Shown here: in pieces, positions 55,434-64,000 of the stretch
How positions within the stretch are numbered: position 1 is the first letter of the stretch
Layout: the number at the start of each line of letters is the position of its first letter
Assembly: GCF_027942865.1 (NCBI RefSeq)
Contig: NC_134525.1
Location: 21,451,657-21,515,656, forward strand
Length of the DNA stretch: 64,000 nucleotides
Direction of reading: 5' to 3'
Source of the DNA: Odontesthes bonariensis
Taxonomy: Eukaryota; Chordata; Actinopteri; Atheriniformes; Atherinopsidae
Program-made: the position numbers and the translations under genes
The notes under the pieces: generated by a model
Told to the model about the DNA's origin: nothing
Seen by the model: the letters and a program-made list of their open reading frames with translations, nothing else
Database searches by the model: none

Positions 55434-55543
55434 CTGTGGATACACACAGATGGAGCTAAGGAACATAATCAACTACGGTTTGGACAGTAAGGACTTACTT
55501 CAAAAGTAAACCACATTCTGAGTGTGTTGGATGGGGATTTTAC

Positions 55544-55684
55544 TGTGTGGTGGGTTTAGACTGGTAGAGTTTCCTCTTCGACAAATGTAGCCAAGTTTCT
55601 TGGTGCAGGTGCTGCTCTCCCACTTTGAGGCCTTTGCAGCATTTAGAGTTGCACAGGTGAGCCCAGGTTCTGAGGAAGGATGAC
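55544..55684 (-). pseudogene. mrc1 copy: exon 6 equivalent
   Basis: 141 bp, open, with one visible replacement in the hinge (SLNPPH for SLPPPH). Splice sites unchanged. Confidence 0.82.
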
Positions 55685-55782
55685 CTGTTGGAAACATTGG
55701 TTCATTGATGATAAATGAGAGAATTAACTTAAGTTGCTCCAGTCATTAAAAACATATCTTACAATAGAATTTCTACACTAAC

Positions 55783-55896
55783 CAGGGGCCCAGTTTAAGT
55801 ATCTGAACGGGTTTCCATTGCTCCACTGCCATCCGCTCTCAACATCCAAGCTGTTCAGCCCAATCCAAAGAAAGGTTCCCAAGTGATTTGTCAACC
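55783..55896 (-). pseudogene. mrc1 copy: exon 5 equivalent
   Basis: 114 bp, open. It differs from mrc1 by GTFLWIGL in place of GTSLWIGL. Confidence 0.82.
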
Positions 55897-55931
55897 CTTT
55901 GTCAACACATGAATATGACAGAAATTCATTT

Positions 55932-56092
55932 TCAACAATATGTCAACATAGGTTCGTGTAGTTCTACGATGCTGAGGAGATCAGCTCCCTGCTGCTGGCA
56001 GCTCTTCCTAGCCTGATGCCAGGTCAGCACTGCCTGTGCATTCCTCTGATACTGAACCCCTGTGACTGGGTCAGTGTCCCACCCAGTGGAGG
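55932..56092 (-). pseudogene. mrc1 copy: exon 4 equivalent without donor
   Basis: The exon opens normally (ARKSCQQQGADLLSIVELHE). The 42 bp that carried its last codons and the donor are gone, so the frame runs into old intron sequence, adds PMLTYC and stops at 55,932-55,934. Confidence 0.85.
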
Positions 56093-56615
56093 CTAGATCA
56101 TATTAAATACACATAACTCAACAAGTTAAAACCAAAAATAAAATAAATTGTTTACACTATTACCTTAAAGTAATGTTGACCTGTTGACAAAGAAGGACAA
56201 TAAGGAGGTCAATAAAGTATCCAGCTTGATAAACATCTACATTCTTATCTAGGAAAGAGCTTTTTCATGAGGGGCTATTGTAAAGTGAGATCCCTTTATT
56301 TTCCTGTTCCCTTCCTGCTCTCGCTTTACAGCAGCGTCAGGGAGAAGACAAGAGGAAAATAAGGACAGTACTTTGTTGACAACATGAGAGGAAGTGGTGG
56401 TGTTGTTCTGCTGCGGGAGAACAGGGGAGAGGGGTCAGAAACCAGACCTGTAAGCACCAACCTCTTGATAAAATGATGACGATATGATTATGCATGGTCT
56501 GGAGTTCTTTCGTCAATCAGCAAATTGTGCAAAGAGTTTGCAACTCTTTAGGAGTGCTGATTATTATAGATATACGTTGACCTTTTGAAGGTTAATTAAT
56601 GTAAATGTTACTCAC

Positions 56616-56789
56616 CTTTGTTTGGACAAAACCCCCACTTTTTTGCTTTGTCATAATCTCTGTCCGTAGCACACCACAGCTGTCCATCTGTGCGACCTTC
56701 CTTTGTGCAGTCAGCATACCACTTCTCATGGAACTTAAATGGGAACTGACAGGGGGCTCCAAAAGCATTACCCCCTATCGTGAAAGTCT
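56616..56789 (-). pseudogene. mrc1 copy: exon 3 equivalent (FNII domain)
   Basis: 174 bp, intact splice sites and frame. It differs from mrc1 by YADCTK for YAECTK and YDKAKKW for YDKVKKW. Confidence 0.82.
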
Positions 56790-57655
56790 CTGAGGAGAAA
56801 CAGATCACAGATTTAAAGATGATAAGAAACTGTATGGACATGTTGTTACTACATTATGAGCATTACTTTCCTTATGCTATGACCGTTTTCTAGGATGGAT
56901 TTCCTCATGACTCTGGCAGCTGGTTGTAGGTTTTCACTCCCATATCAAAGGTTTTCCACACCAAATTTAAAAAGCTGTTTCTTAATGGACTTGTTGTCTT
57001 AATTGCCAAAGCTAAACTGAGCTTTTTTTATATTCGAGTGGGCTGGATGAAGAACCTTAAACAAAAAGTACAACAAAATATGCAAAAGGTCTAGTTTATG
57101 ATGCATGACGTGATGCTGTTGCTTGATTTGCCTTTAGATTGCTCTAACTCATGAAAAGGACTGGTTGTGAACCAATTCCAAATGTATTCAAGTCTAACTT
57201 TGATGCTAGAACTCTGTGAACCCAACAGCCAGCTATGCATGGCCAGTTGTGCCACTCTGGACAGTGTGTAGTGCTGGCTGCACGTGCACCAAGATACAAA
57301 TGTCTCATCGTTATCAGCTGCACTTATGGGTCTTATGTGGTAAAATTTCGCTCCTCACTTTATAACCACAAACCATTTCCCTGAAGGTGGAATTTTTTTC
57401 ACAATTATTGAATTTCCACACAAGTGATCATTTATCAGAAATCCCTTTTTTTCTGTATAAATCACATATTTTGTTATCTGAATTAAGTTTATACAGTATA
57501 TATTTTCATTGTCTGTTCAATATTATAATAAAACACTGCTGAGGGACTCTCTGAAACACATTTCCAAACCTCCTAGAAAGCTGCTGCACCCTCCATTTTA
57601 GCTCCCACTGTGGACAACATTGTGGATTTGTCGATTGTGGACAAAGAATTCCTAC

Positions 57656-58057
57656 CTTGAAACCCTTTTGAACAAAGATCATTCTGAGTGCCAAATAGTC
57701 TCCAGCGACTCCACACCCCTGAGCCTTTGTAGATCATAACATTCGTCTCCTGGCGGTTTCCCCAGTTTAGGTGCAGGTCCTGGTCTTTTAGGCCAAAAAG
57801 GGTCTCGTTCTTGCACTGCCAGTGCTGAAGAATATTGTTTTCATCGCATTCAAAGAGAACTACCTTCACCCAATCTTTTATCTCTGTGGCAGCCAGGCAC
57901 AGTTTGAGGGACAGACTGAGGAGGCGGGACTCAGAAGCCCAGCGAAACTGCTGCTCCTTGGCACGTGGATTACATGGAGCCAGAGTTACTGAAGTGGCTT
58001 TCTCCACTTTTACGCACTTGCTGTGGTCCTGGTTGAAGATCAGGAAGGTTCCACTGT
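57656..58057 (-). pseudogene. mrc1 copy: exon 2 equivalent (cysteine-rich domain)
   Basis: 402 bp encoding the same amino acids as mrc1 exon 2, with intact splice sites. Confidence 0.85.
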
Positions 58058-58131
58058 CTGGAGAGGAAGTTATTTAATTACTCCATCACAGTCAAACTTA
58101 CTGAAACAAGAAATGTGTCTGGAGTACTTAC

Positions 58132-58201
58132 CTATATCAGCGGTGATGCAGAGAACTTGCAGGAGACAGAGAACCACAGCAAATTTCAAACAGGGTAACA
58201 T
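58132..58201 (-). pseudogene. mrc1 copy: exon 1 equivalent (signal peptide)
   Basis: 70 bp, same signal peptide and start codon as mrc1. The sequence upstream of 58,252 is clearly diverged, so the promoters of the two copies may differ. Confidence 0.85.
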
Positions 58202-58252
58202 CCTCAGTCTCTGGCTTGAACTTGGTTGTGAATGTGGCTGTAGGACAGATTT

Positions 58253-58834
58253 GTGTGCAAAGGTATGTGACAAAGTTCACCAGTGACACAGAGCCAAGGT
58301 GTCCTCCTCTTAATCACACTGATGGATATCCTGTCACATGGGTAGTTCTGGCTGGACAAACTTCTTCCATAGGCAGACTTTTCTTGGCAAAACAGAGGAG
58401 GAAGTGGGATCAAACTATTAGGCGAGAAAATGAAAGTCAGCTTACAGAATCTGAAAGGACAGAAAAAAAGAAGGCCTGCATGATATATTTTTACATTCAT
58501 TTATGAAAGTGTCATTTTTAAGTTTAGAAATGTTATTTGTAAAAAAATAAATTAAAAAAAGCCTAATGTGAATGCTAAGTTACCCAGAGAGCAGAATTGA
58601 TTAGTTGTTTAGAGCACATAATTATGTGTTTTTGGGGACAGGGTCTCTGAGAGATCAACGAGGCCTCAAGTTAGAATACAGAAATTATCTGTCAAAATAA
58701 CTTATAGTATAAGTCAATAGTTAAAGAGAGCAACAGGAGATCTTGGTCCCCATTTGGGCAAATGATTGTCTGATCACTATGCCCCCATTAGTGTGCCCAC
58801 AAATGCCGCTCAAGCCAATATAGATGTGGATCCA
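58253..58834. repeat. mrc1 tandem duplication, upstream unit, diverged 5' flank
   Basis: It can be aligned with 49,881-50,479 (for example ctcaagccaatatagat) but with many differences, unlike the block next to it. The duplication unit ends at about 58,834. Confidence 0.75.
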
Positions 58835-60125
58835 GATTAGTTGGCTATGTATCTGTGAAATACATTTGCCTTGAAATATAATTCAGAGCTACAGTAATGT
58901 GTTTGTCAGCTTCCTGGGGGCAGCAGATCAATTTGTAAATTCAACAAGCCAACATGTATACTGGGCCTGTGATTAAACCATTTCCTGAGAGAAATCCCTT
59001 GGGCAGTTGATAAATCCTCCTCCATGAACACCAGCTTTTTTACTCTTGTTTTTACACCATTTAATGCTGAACTGGGAGTGTATACTCAGTGTGTTGGAGG
59101 TTCTTGACCAAACCAGGTCAGAGAACAGAACAAAATGATCCAAAACAGACTTATTGGTTGAATGAACTGTGTTCTTTTCTCTCTTTTATACATCTCAGAC
59201 ACTGCATTATCCAGGCCAAAGTGTAACATCCATCTTTTTGTCAAAAACAGTTGTACTTTTGTACATTCGTGAGGACACATTTAGAGCTAAACAATATTTA
59301 CAGGATTTGGGGTTCTGCAGTAAGAGTCTGGGTGCTGAACTGGCCTGCCCTTACCAACTGAAAACATTTTTTTAAAATATCTGAGATTCAACATTTGATA
59401 TGTTGTCTTATGTGTTGTTATCAATCAAATCAACTGATATTAAAATATATTAGTAATTTAATCTCTTTTTACGTTACATTAAACCTTTTTGTTTGAGACG
59501 TTAACTTTTGTGTGTTGGATGGCTTTGGTGTTTACTCCCAGATCATTTCACAGGTACAGTGACGTTGTTTCCTCTGCTGCTCTTTTCTATAATGCAAATG
59601 TTGCAGAATGACAGGAAAACTTTTTTTCATATCTGGCAGCTGTTTGGAGTGAATGAGATGAATTCTAGTAAAAAAAAAAAGGTGTAAATGGAGGTCAAAA
59701 ACAAGCACACACTGTTGGTCAAATCCGTCCATATCGCAAATCATGAGTTAAGCTCAAACAAATATTTTAGGAGTTTCTTTATTTATCATATTAAAATAAA
59801 TGTATCAGTGATACAAACTCACACTTTTTTCCTCTTGTGAGTATTAACTTAGCAAAGAAAAACTCTAATTTAAACAACATGGATTTATTCTTTTACATAT
59901 TTGCCACACCTTATGATGGTAGAAAAAAAATCTGCTATTAACTCTCAAGTGACATTACAGGGACATTCCCAAAGTGCCATGCTTGGTGAAGGTCAAGGGT
60001 TCTGAGGGGTTAAAAAAGTATGTTTGCACAGAAAGGTAATAAAACATAACACAACACATCATTTGACACATAACTTCAATTGCCTAAGAGCTCCCTTTTG
60101 GCCTGTGTATAGTACCATCATGTTT
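58835..60125. other. Spacer between the mrc1 copy and tmem236
   Basis: AT-rich sequence with no exon or classifiable repeat recognised. It includes the downstream flank of tmem236. Confidence 0.5.
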
Positions 60126-60131
60126 TTTATT
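60126..60131 (-). terminator. Candidate poly(A) signal of tmem236
   Basis: AATAAA on the minus strand, about 570 bp past the tmem236 stop. Another copy lies farther left near 59,776. Confidence 0.3.
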
Positions 60132-60696
60132 CTTCAGTTGTTGTTTTTTTTGTAATGTCTTGCAGATGCAAATTCATACTTGGTTTGGTTGCACCAGCTA
60201 TCTTTAAATCCACCGCTAAGTTTGAGTATAAAGTTCCTCCTAAACTACTTTTAAAATAATGACTTATTAAGCCAGGTTACACCATTAAAACTCAATACAG
60301 AAATATTGAATTATGGAAACAGGTAGTTGCGAAAATGACAACTATCAAAACCCAAATGATGTTTTCATGAGCTGCTTTAACATTTTCTGATTTAAAATGA
60401 TTTTTTTTTAAGTGTTGCAGATGCCACTTTTCCAGATTTAGTTGCTTATAAAGTTGCCTTTTAATGGGCATCATGTCAGGTTTGTAGACTATATTCCACA
60501 TTTCGTCTTTGACTATAATAAAACTCAACTAAATAACTAGTTTGCGCTCATACCATTTGAACTTTTTCTCATTGCTAAGTTTAAACGTATGGAGAGCTGG
60601 TGCAACCACCTTCTGAATGCCATCAGGCTGCGTTTCTTGTTTAAGTCTCCCAACACCTTTTTCAGTGTTGCACTGTTTGTCCTTGCTGTCTTGGTC

Positions 60697-61400
60697 TCAA
60701 AAGAACATCCTCTCTGTATTGAAGACCCTCAGCTTGGTCATGAAGTTAAAATAGACGAAGGCCAGACACACCAGCAGGTTCTTCATCAGATAGAGGACGG
60801 GCGTGACAAAGCCGAAGAAGGCAATGAGGCCGATGCGCACAAAGAAGAAGGGTAAGTCCTGCAGGGCAACTCCCAGCGAGGAGAGCAAGGGGCTGTGGGG
60901 CATGACCACCACACGCAAGCATGACAGGTAGCTGAAGATGTAGATGGGGAACACCCAGCCTGAGTAGTAGACCAGAGGGTGTCCTGCCACTCTCACCATC
61001 TCCACTGTATCCATCCAGAACATGAAGCTGTCCACAAACACATCTGCTCGGGCATCACTGGCACACAGGAACCTCAGAGGGCCCGTGTAGGCGTATGGAG
61101 ATATACGGTACGCTGAGGTGCTTGCTGATCGAGAGCTCAGTCCAGAAATACTGAATGGCCTGCCAGGGGTTCCTGGTATCCCCGGGACTGTCCCATTGGT
61201 CTCTGGTCGAGCTGCTGCTCCATTCTGGCTCCTGTCATTGAGCTGGGTTGGTTGCTGGCTTGGTTGCATGGGTGCAGGCACACTTTGCCCGGGCACAGCT
61301 GGCCCCGGCACAGCTGGAGTGATGGGAGTTACTGGTGTCACCTGCTCCACATGTGTGAGGACAGTGGAAGGGATTTCAGCATCTCTATCCATGTCGTTAG
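60697..61400 (-). CDS. tmem236 last exon
   Basis: 704 bp start with a split alanine codon, ANDMDRDAEIPSTVLTHVEQ, pass through a Pro-rich loop (VTPVTPITPAVPGPAVPG), and carry the conserved block SFMFWMDTVEMVRVAGHP and the C-terminal membrane segments up to TGA. Confidence 0.93.
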
Positions 61401-63286
61401 CTGTACGGAACAAAGGAAAAACAAACACAGACAGTCACCGACACCCTATATTCAACAGAAAATCCAGCAATGAAAATGTATCGGATAAGGTTAGGAGAGG
61501 GGCACTGAAAGACTGAAAGAGCTCTAAAATAAATCAAACTGGCAAGAAGCCAGTAATAGGACAATAATAATACTGGTGTAATACCATTAGTGCTATGATA
61601 AGATATACAGGTTTTGGGAACACTATGTATCCAGGGAAGATGTTGCTTATTCGAGTAAGACAACACATAGGGGAAGAGTCAGGGTCTGGTCTGCCCACAG
61701 TACAGACTTGTTACAAAGTAACAATATTCAAAGCATTAAGAAAAAATAATACAATATGTGAGGTCCAGCATTGTTCAGCAGATAAAATCCTGTATCAGTT
61801 AAGAATGGGAATACATTTAATTTTAAAGCATCAGTTAGTTTCCTCATTTTCCAAACACTTTTTTAATATAATATAATATGCAACCCAGCCCAACTTTTTT
61901 AAATATGTTGCTGTCACTGTGTATTTGTTTTAAAAAACAATACAATTTCAACATCCGTAATGCTACTTTAAGTTAAATATAGAACTTAAATCATTTGCAA
62001 ATCATTGCTTTGTGTCAGTATTTACATTGACTCAGCATGAAGCATTCTTTGGAAACAAGACTGTAACCCAGATACAACTATAGGCCCACAGCAGTTCGTG
62101 TCCACAGCAGTTCCTAAAAAGAAATTCCCTTCACGTCTTTATTCATATGTTTTTAAACTTATCACAGTATTCTTAGGGGGAAAAAAACACAGAAACCACA
62201 TAATACTGTTTTCAGAACTGGGTACTTGTAGTTTCTCTCTTTGGTAAATTGAGCATTGACAAATGTCCTTCTCCTTTCCTCAGACTAGATGGCTGAGTTG
62301 TTCTGGATACACGATGTAAAGACCTATTCCTGGTCTGTTGTCTCAGAACCCCTGCAGTGTAAAACCAGGTGTGTATCACTATAGAAGTACGGGAAAGTTC
62401 AGGAACTACAGAACTCAGTGACTGATTTGTGTAATGTGTTCTGAGCTGCGCTCACCCTGGCCAGTCAGTCTGCAGTGGCGTATCCTCTCCACAACATCGA
62501 TACAGATGAGCGAAAAGAGGACCAGTGACACTGGGAGCTCTGTGAACGTATCGTGCTTTATGTTGTTATTTATCTGCACCTGCACAAATAACGATACACT
62601 AATTAAAAATAAATACATTTGACCTGAACCCATCAGTCAATAATGAACTTTGTGAGCTACAATATATCACTTTCAGCTCTGTTATTTGCCTGAGTCAGGA
62701 CTTCACACCAACAGGACACAGAACAAAGCAGACAAACGGGTCATCTAACAGAATTTATGGCTCTTACAGAAAAGGCACCAGATAAGTAGGGGCCAACAGG
62801 TCAGCTTGGTCTTTGGAGAGTGCTATGTAAAACAGCAAATAGGACCTGGGCTGCAGCCAGAGAGGAAGTGAAAATGCGCTTCATGGACAGATGGTTTGAA
62901 AGCATGGACAGGAAGAGAAACCAAGCTGCTTATCAGTAGCTTCTTGTCCAAAGGACTTCTCACAAATCATCACTTACAGAGACCTTCCAATGATGGCCCT
63001 AAATGCTCCAAAATGTTACTTTTTTGCAGCAAATTTAATTTTGCTATGTTTTTGGACTATGTGAATATAAAAAAAAATATTAGAAGGATGAACAATAACA
63101 GACTTATTCATGTTACAAATATAGCAACATACAGGTGAGAGGTCTTGATCAGAGCACAGATAAACAGATGTAACAAATGAAGCACATGAAAAACGATCCA
63201 CTGCAGGTTGTACCTCAGAGCTGGCGATGAGAAAGGCAAAGCAGGGCAATGTGGACAGGATCACGTATACGAGGGCCACAGGCCTC
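60697..63286 (-). CDS. tmem236, transmembrane protein 236, last three exons (5' end outside window)
   Basis: TMEM236 is a multi-pass membrane protein of unknown function. The three exons give 300 codons including the stop and match the human protein from RPV (residue about 87) to the end. They read ALVYVILSTLPCFAFLIASS, LPVSLVLFSLICIDVVERIR, then DTVEMVRVAGHPLVYYSGW, and a final pair of membrane segments ending FNFMTKLRVFNTERMFF. The middle loop is longer in Pro, Thr and Val than in human. Exon 1 with the first two membrane segments must lie to the right of position 64,000. Its place beside mrc1 is the same as in mammals. Confidence 0.92.
61401..62455 (-). other. tmem236 intron
   Basis: About 1.05 kb without exon or transposon recognised. 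Confidence 0.6.
62456..62579 (-). CDS. tmem236 penultimate exon
   Basis: 124 bp encode VQINNNIKHDTFTELPVSLV and LFSLICIDVVERIRHCRLTG. LPVSLVL is identical in human. Donor GTGAGC. Confidence 0.92.
62580..63213 (-). other. tmem236 intron
   Basis: About 0.63 kb, no feature recognised. Confidence 0.6.
63214..63286 (-). CDS. tmem236 third-from-last exon
   Basis: A 73-bp exon encodes RPVALVYVILSTLPCFAFLI and ASSE. The join to the next exon gives EVQ, as in human TEVQ. Acceptor ATCAG, donor GTACAA. Confidence 0.9.
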
Positions 63287-64000
63287 CTGATTAAAGAAAA
63301 AAAAGAGGGGGAAGACTAAAAGTATAAGAGAGGAAGACTGACAGTTGCAACAGTTGCAATCTCATGGTATTCACCAACCGAATGCTGTCCAAACAATGGA
63401 TGTTTTCAGTGAACTTTAATAACTCTAACAATCCACAAATCTGTGCAACAATACACAAGCAGCTCCACGGACAAACATGCATTTTTGTAGATTTCGTTTG
63501 TAAAATCATATCCACAAAAATACAGAGTGATTTACAAATATGTATTATCTGCTCTGTAAGTAAATATTTTGATTACATGTAAGAATGAAGTTTATTCAAA
63601 CGTAGATACTTTCAAAACTGAAATGCATTTAAAGGGAAGTTTCAGCGCAATGATTTTCACATTTACATCGTTTACTGTCAGCGTGAGGTGGGACTTTTTA
63701 CATTACATTACATTACGGTCATTTTGCAGACGCTTTTATCCAAAGGGACTTACAATAAGTATGTTCAACATTGGTAGGCAAAAGAACTTCAGGTCACAAG
63801 AAAGTGCATTTCCTTCCAAAACCAAACAGCTAAGAGCATAACTAGTGCTAGAGTAAGTGCAATAAGTTAGGTACTGAGACAAATTGGAAAAAAGACAATT
63901 TAGAAAAAAAAGACAATTTAGGAAACAAATAAGTGCGTAGGAAGCTTTTCTGACTTCACTCCTACGTGTTTGCGTTATTTTGTTCAACTGGAACCGAGTG
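63287..64000 (-). other. tmem236 intron (partial)
   Basis: This is upstream intron sequence. Apart from the repeat at 63,693 nothing is recognised. Confidence 0.55.
63693..63830 (+). repeat. Fish retroposon repeat (CATTACATTAC type)
   Basis: Contains cattacattacattacggtc then gcagacgcttttatccaaag and gacttacaataagt, one of the commonest dispersed motifs of teleost genomes, linked to SINE and LINE tails. Confidence 0.55.

Larger units (their letters stand above)
53990..58201 (-). pseudogene. mrc1 second copy (mrc1-like pseudogene)
   Basis: A tandem copy of the mannose receptor gene with exons 1-6 and part of 7, then part of 28, 29 and a split 30. The equivalent of about 13.5 kb (33,488 to 46,976) is gone, so lectin domains 3-7 and most of 2 and 8 are missing. 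Three breaks are visible: exon 4 has lost its donor to a 42-bp deletion, the exon 7/28 fusion is out of frame, and the transmembrane exon contains two insertions of about 359 and 494 bp. Exons 1-3 and 5 are open and nearly identical to mrc1. If transcribed it could at most give a short secreted fragment. I judge it a pseudogene. Confidence 0.85.
55351..58252. repeat. mrc1 tandem duplication: near-identical 5' block, upstream unit
   Basis: This 2.9-kb block matches 46,976-49,880 almost base for base, introns included, apart from a 42-bp deletion and a few small indels and substitutions. Both edges are sharp. Confidence 0.9.

Noticed and set aside
1-64000. tRNA, rRNA, CRISPR or bacterial operon features
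   Set aside because: None seen; the sequence is vertebrate nuclear DNA throughout.

Overview
This is a piece of nuclear genome from a teleost fish. It is AT-rich, its genes are cut into many small exons with GT/AG borders, and it carries fish-type repeats (Tc1-like, Harbinger-like, piggyBac-like, a DANA-like SINE, a LINE). Every recognised gene lies on the minus strand. From right to left (the direction of transcription) the order is tmem236, a broken partial copy of mrc1, an intact mrc1, slc39a12 and the 5' end of cacnb2. The same neighbours sit together on human chromosome 10p12 (TMEM236, MRC1, SLC39A12, CACNB2), which supports the names independently of the protein matches.

Layout. Positions 1-16.7 kb hold the first two coding exons of cacnb2 and more than 14 kb of its next intron, with a dead Tc1-like transposon at about 12.1-12.66 kb and a LINE tail at 11.15 kb. 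Positions 16.7-21.8 kb are the cacnb2 5' flank and the space behind slc39a12. Positions 21.83-29.69 kb hold all 12 coding exons of slc39a12 (zinc transporter ZIP12; 2,070 nt, 689 residues). Positions 32.98-49.83 kb hold all 30 coding exons of mrc1 (macrophage mannose receptor; 4,305 nt, 1,434 residues). All exon phases agree for both genes. Positions 50.49-58.83 kb are a tandem second copy of the mrc1 unit with about 13.5 kb missing from its middle; it is a pseudogene. Positions 60.70-63.29 kb hold the last three exons of tmem236, whose 5' end lies outside the window.

The mrc1 duplication is the most unusual part. The original unit runs from about 30.85 to 50.48 kb. In the second copy the last lectin-domain exon is fused, out of frame, to the exon that starts lectin domain 2. 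Another exon has lost its splice donor, and two unrelated insertions split the transmembrane exon. Yet the 5' exons (signal peptide, cysteine-rich domain, fibronectin type II domain) and their introns are almost identical to the intact gene over about 2.9 kb. That similarity stops abruptly 51 bp upstream of the start codon, which points to gene conversion or a recent second rearrangement.

The mrc1 introns are a transposon sink. A Tc1-like element at 40.45-42.54 kb contains a solo LTR (5-bp target duplication) and a Harbinger-like element with 80-bp inverted repeats (3-bp TTA duplication). A piggyBac-like element (TTAA sites) and a LINE reverse-transcriptase fragment lie in other introns. I saw no tRNA or rRNA gene, CRISPR array or prokaryotic feature, and nothing I could defend as a wholly new biological system.
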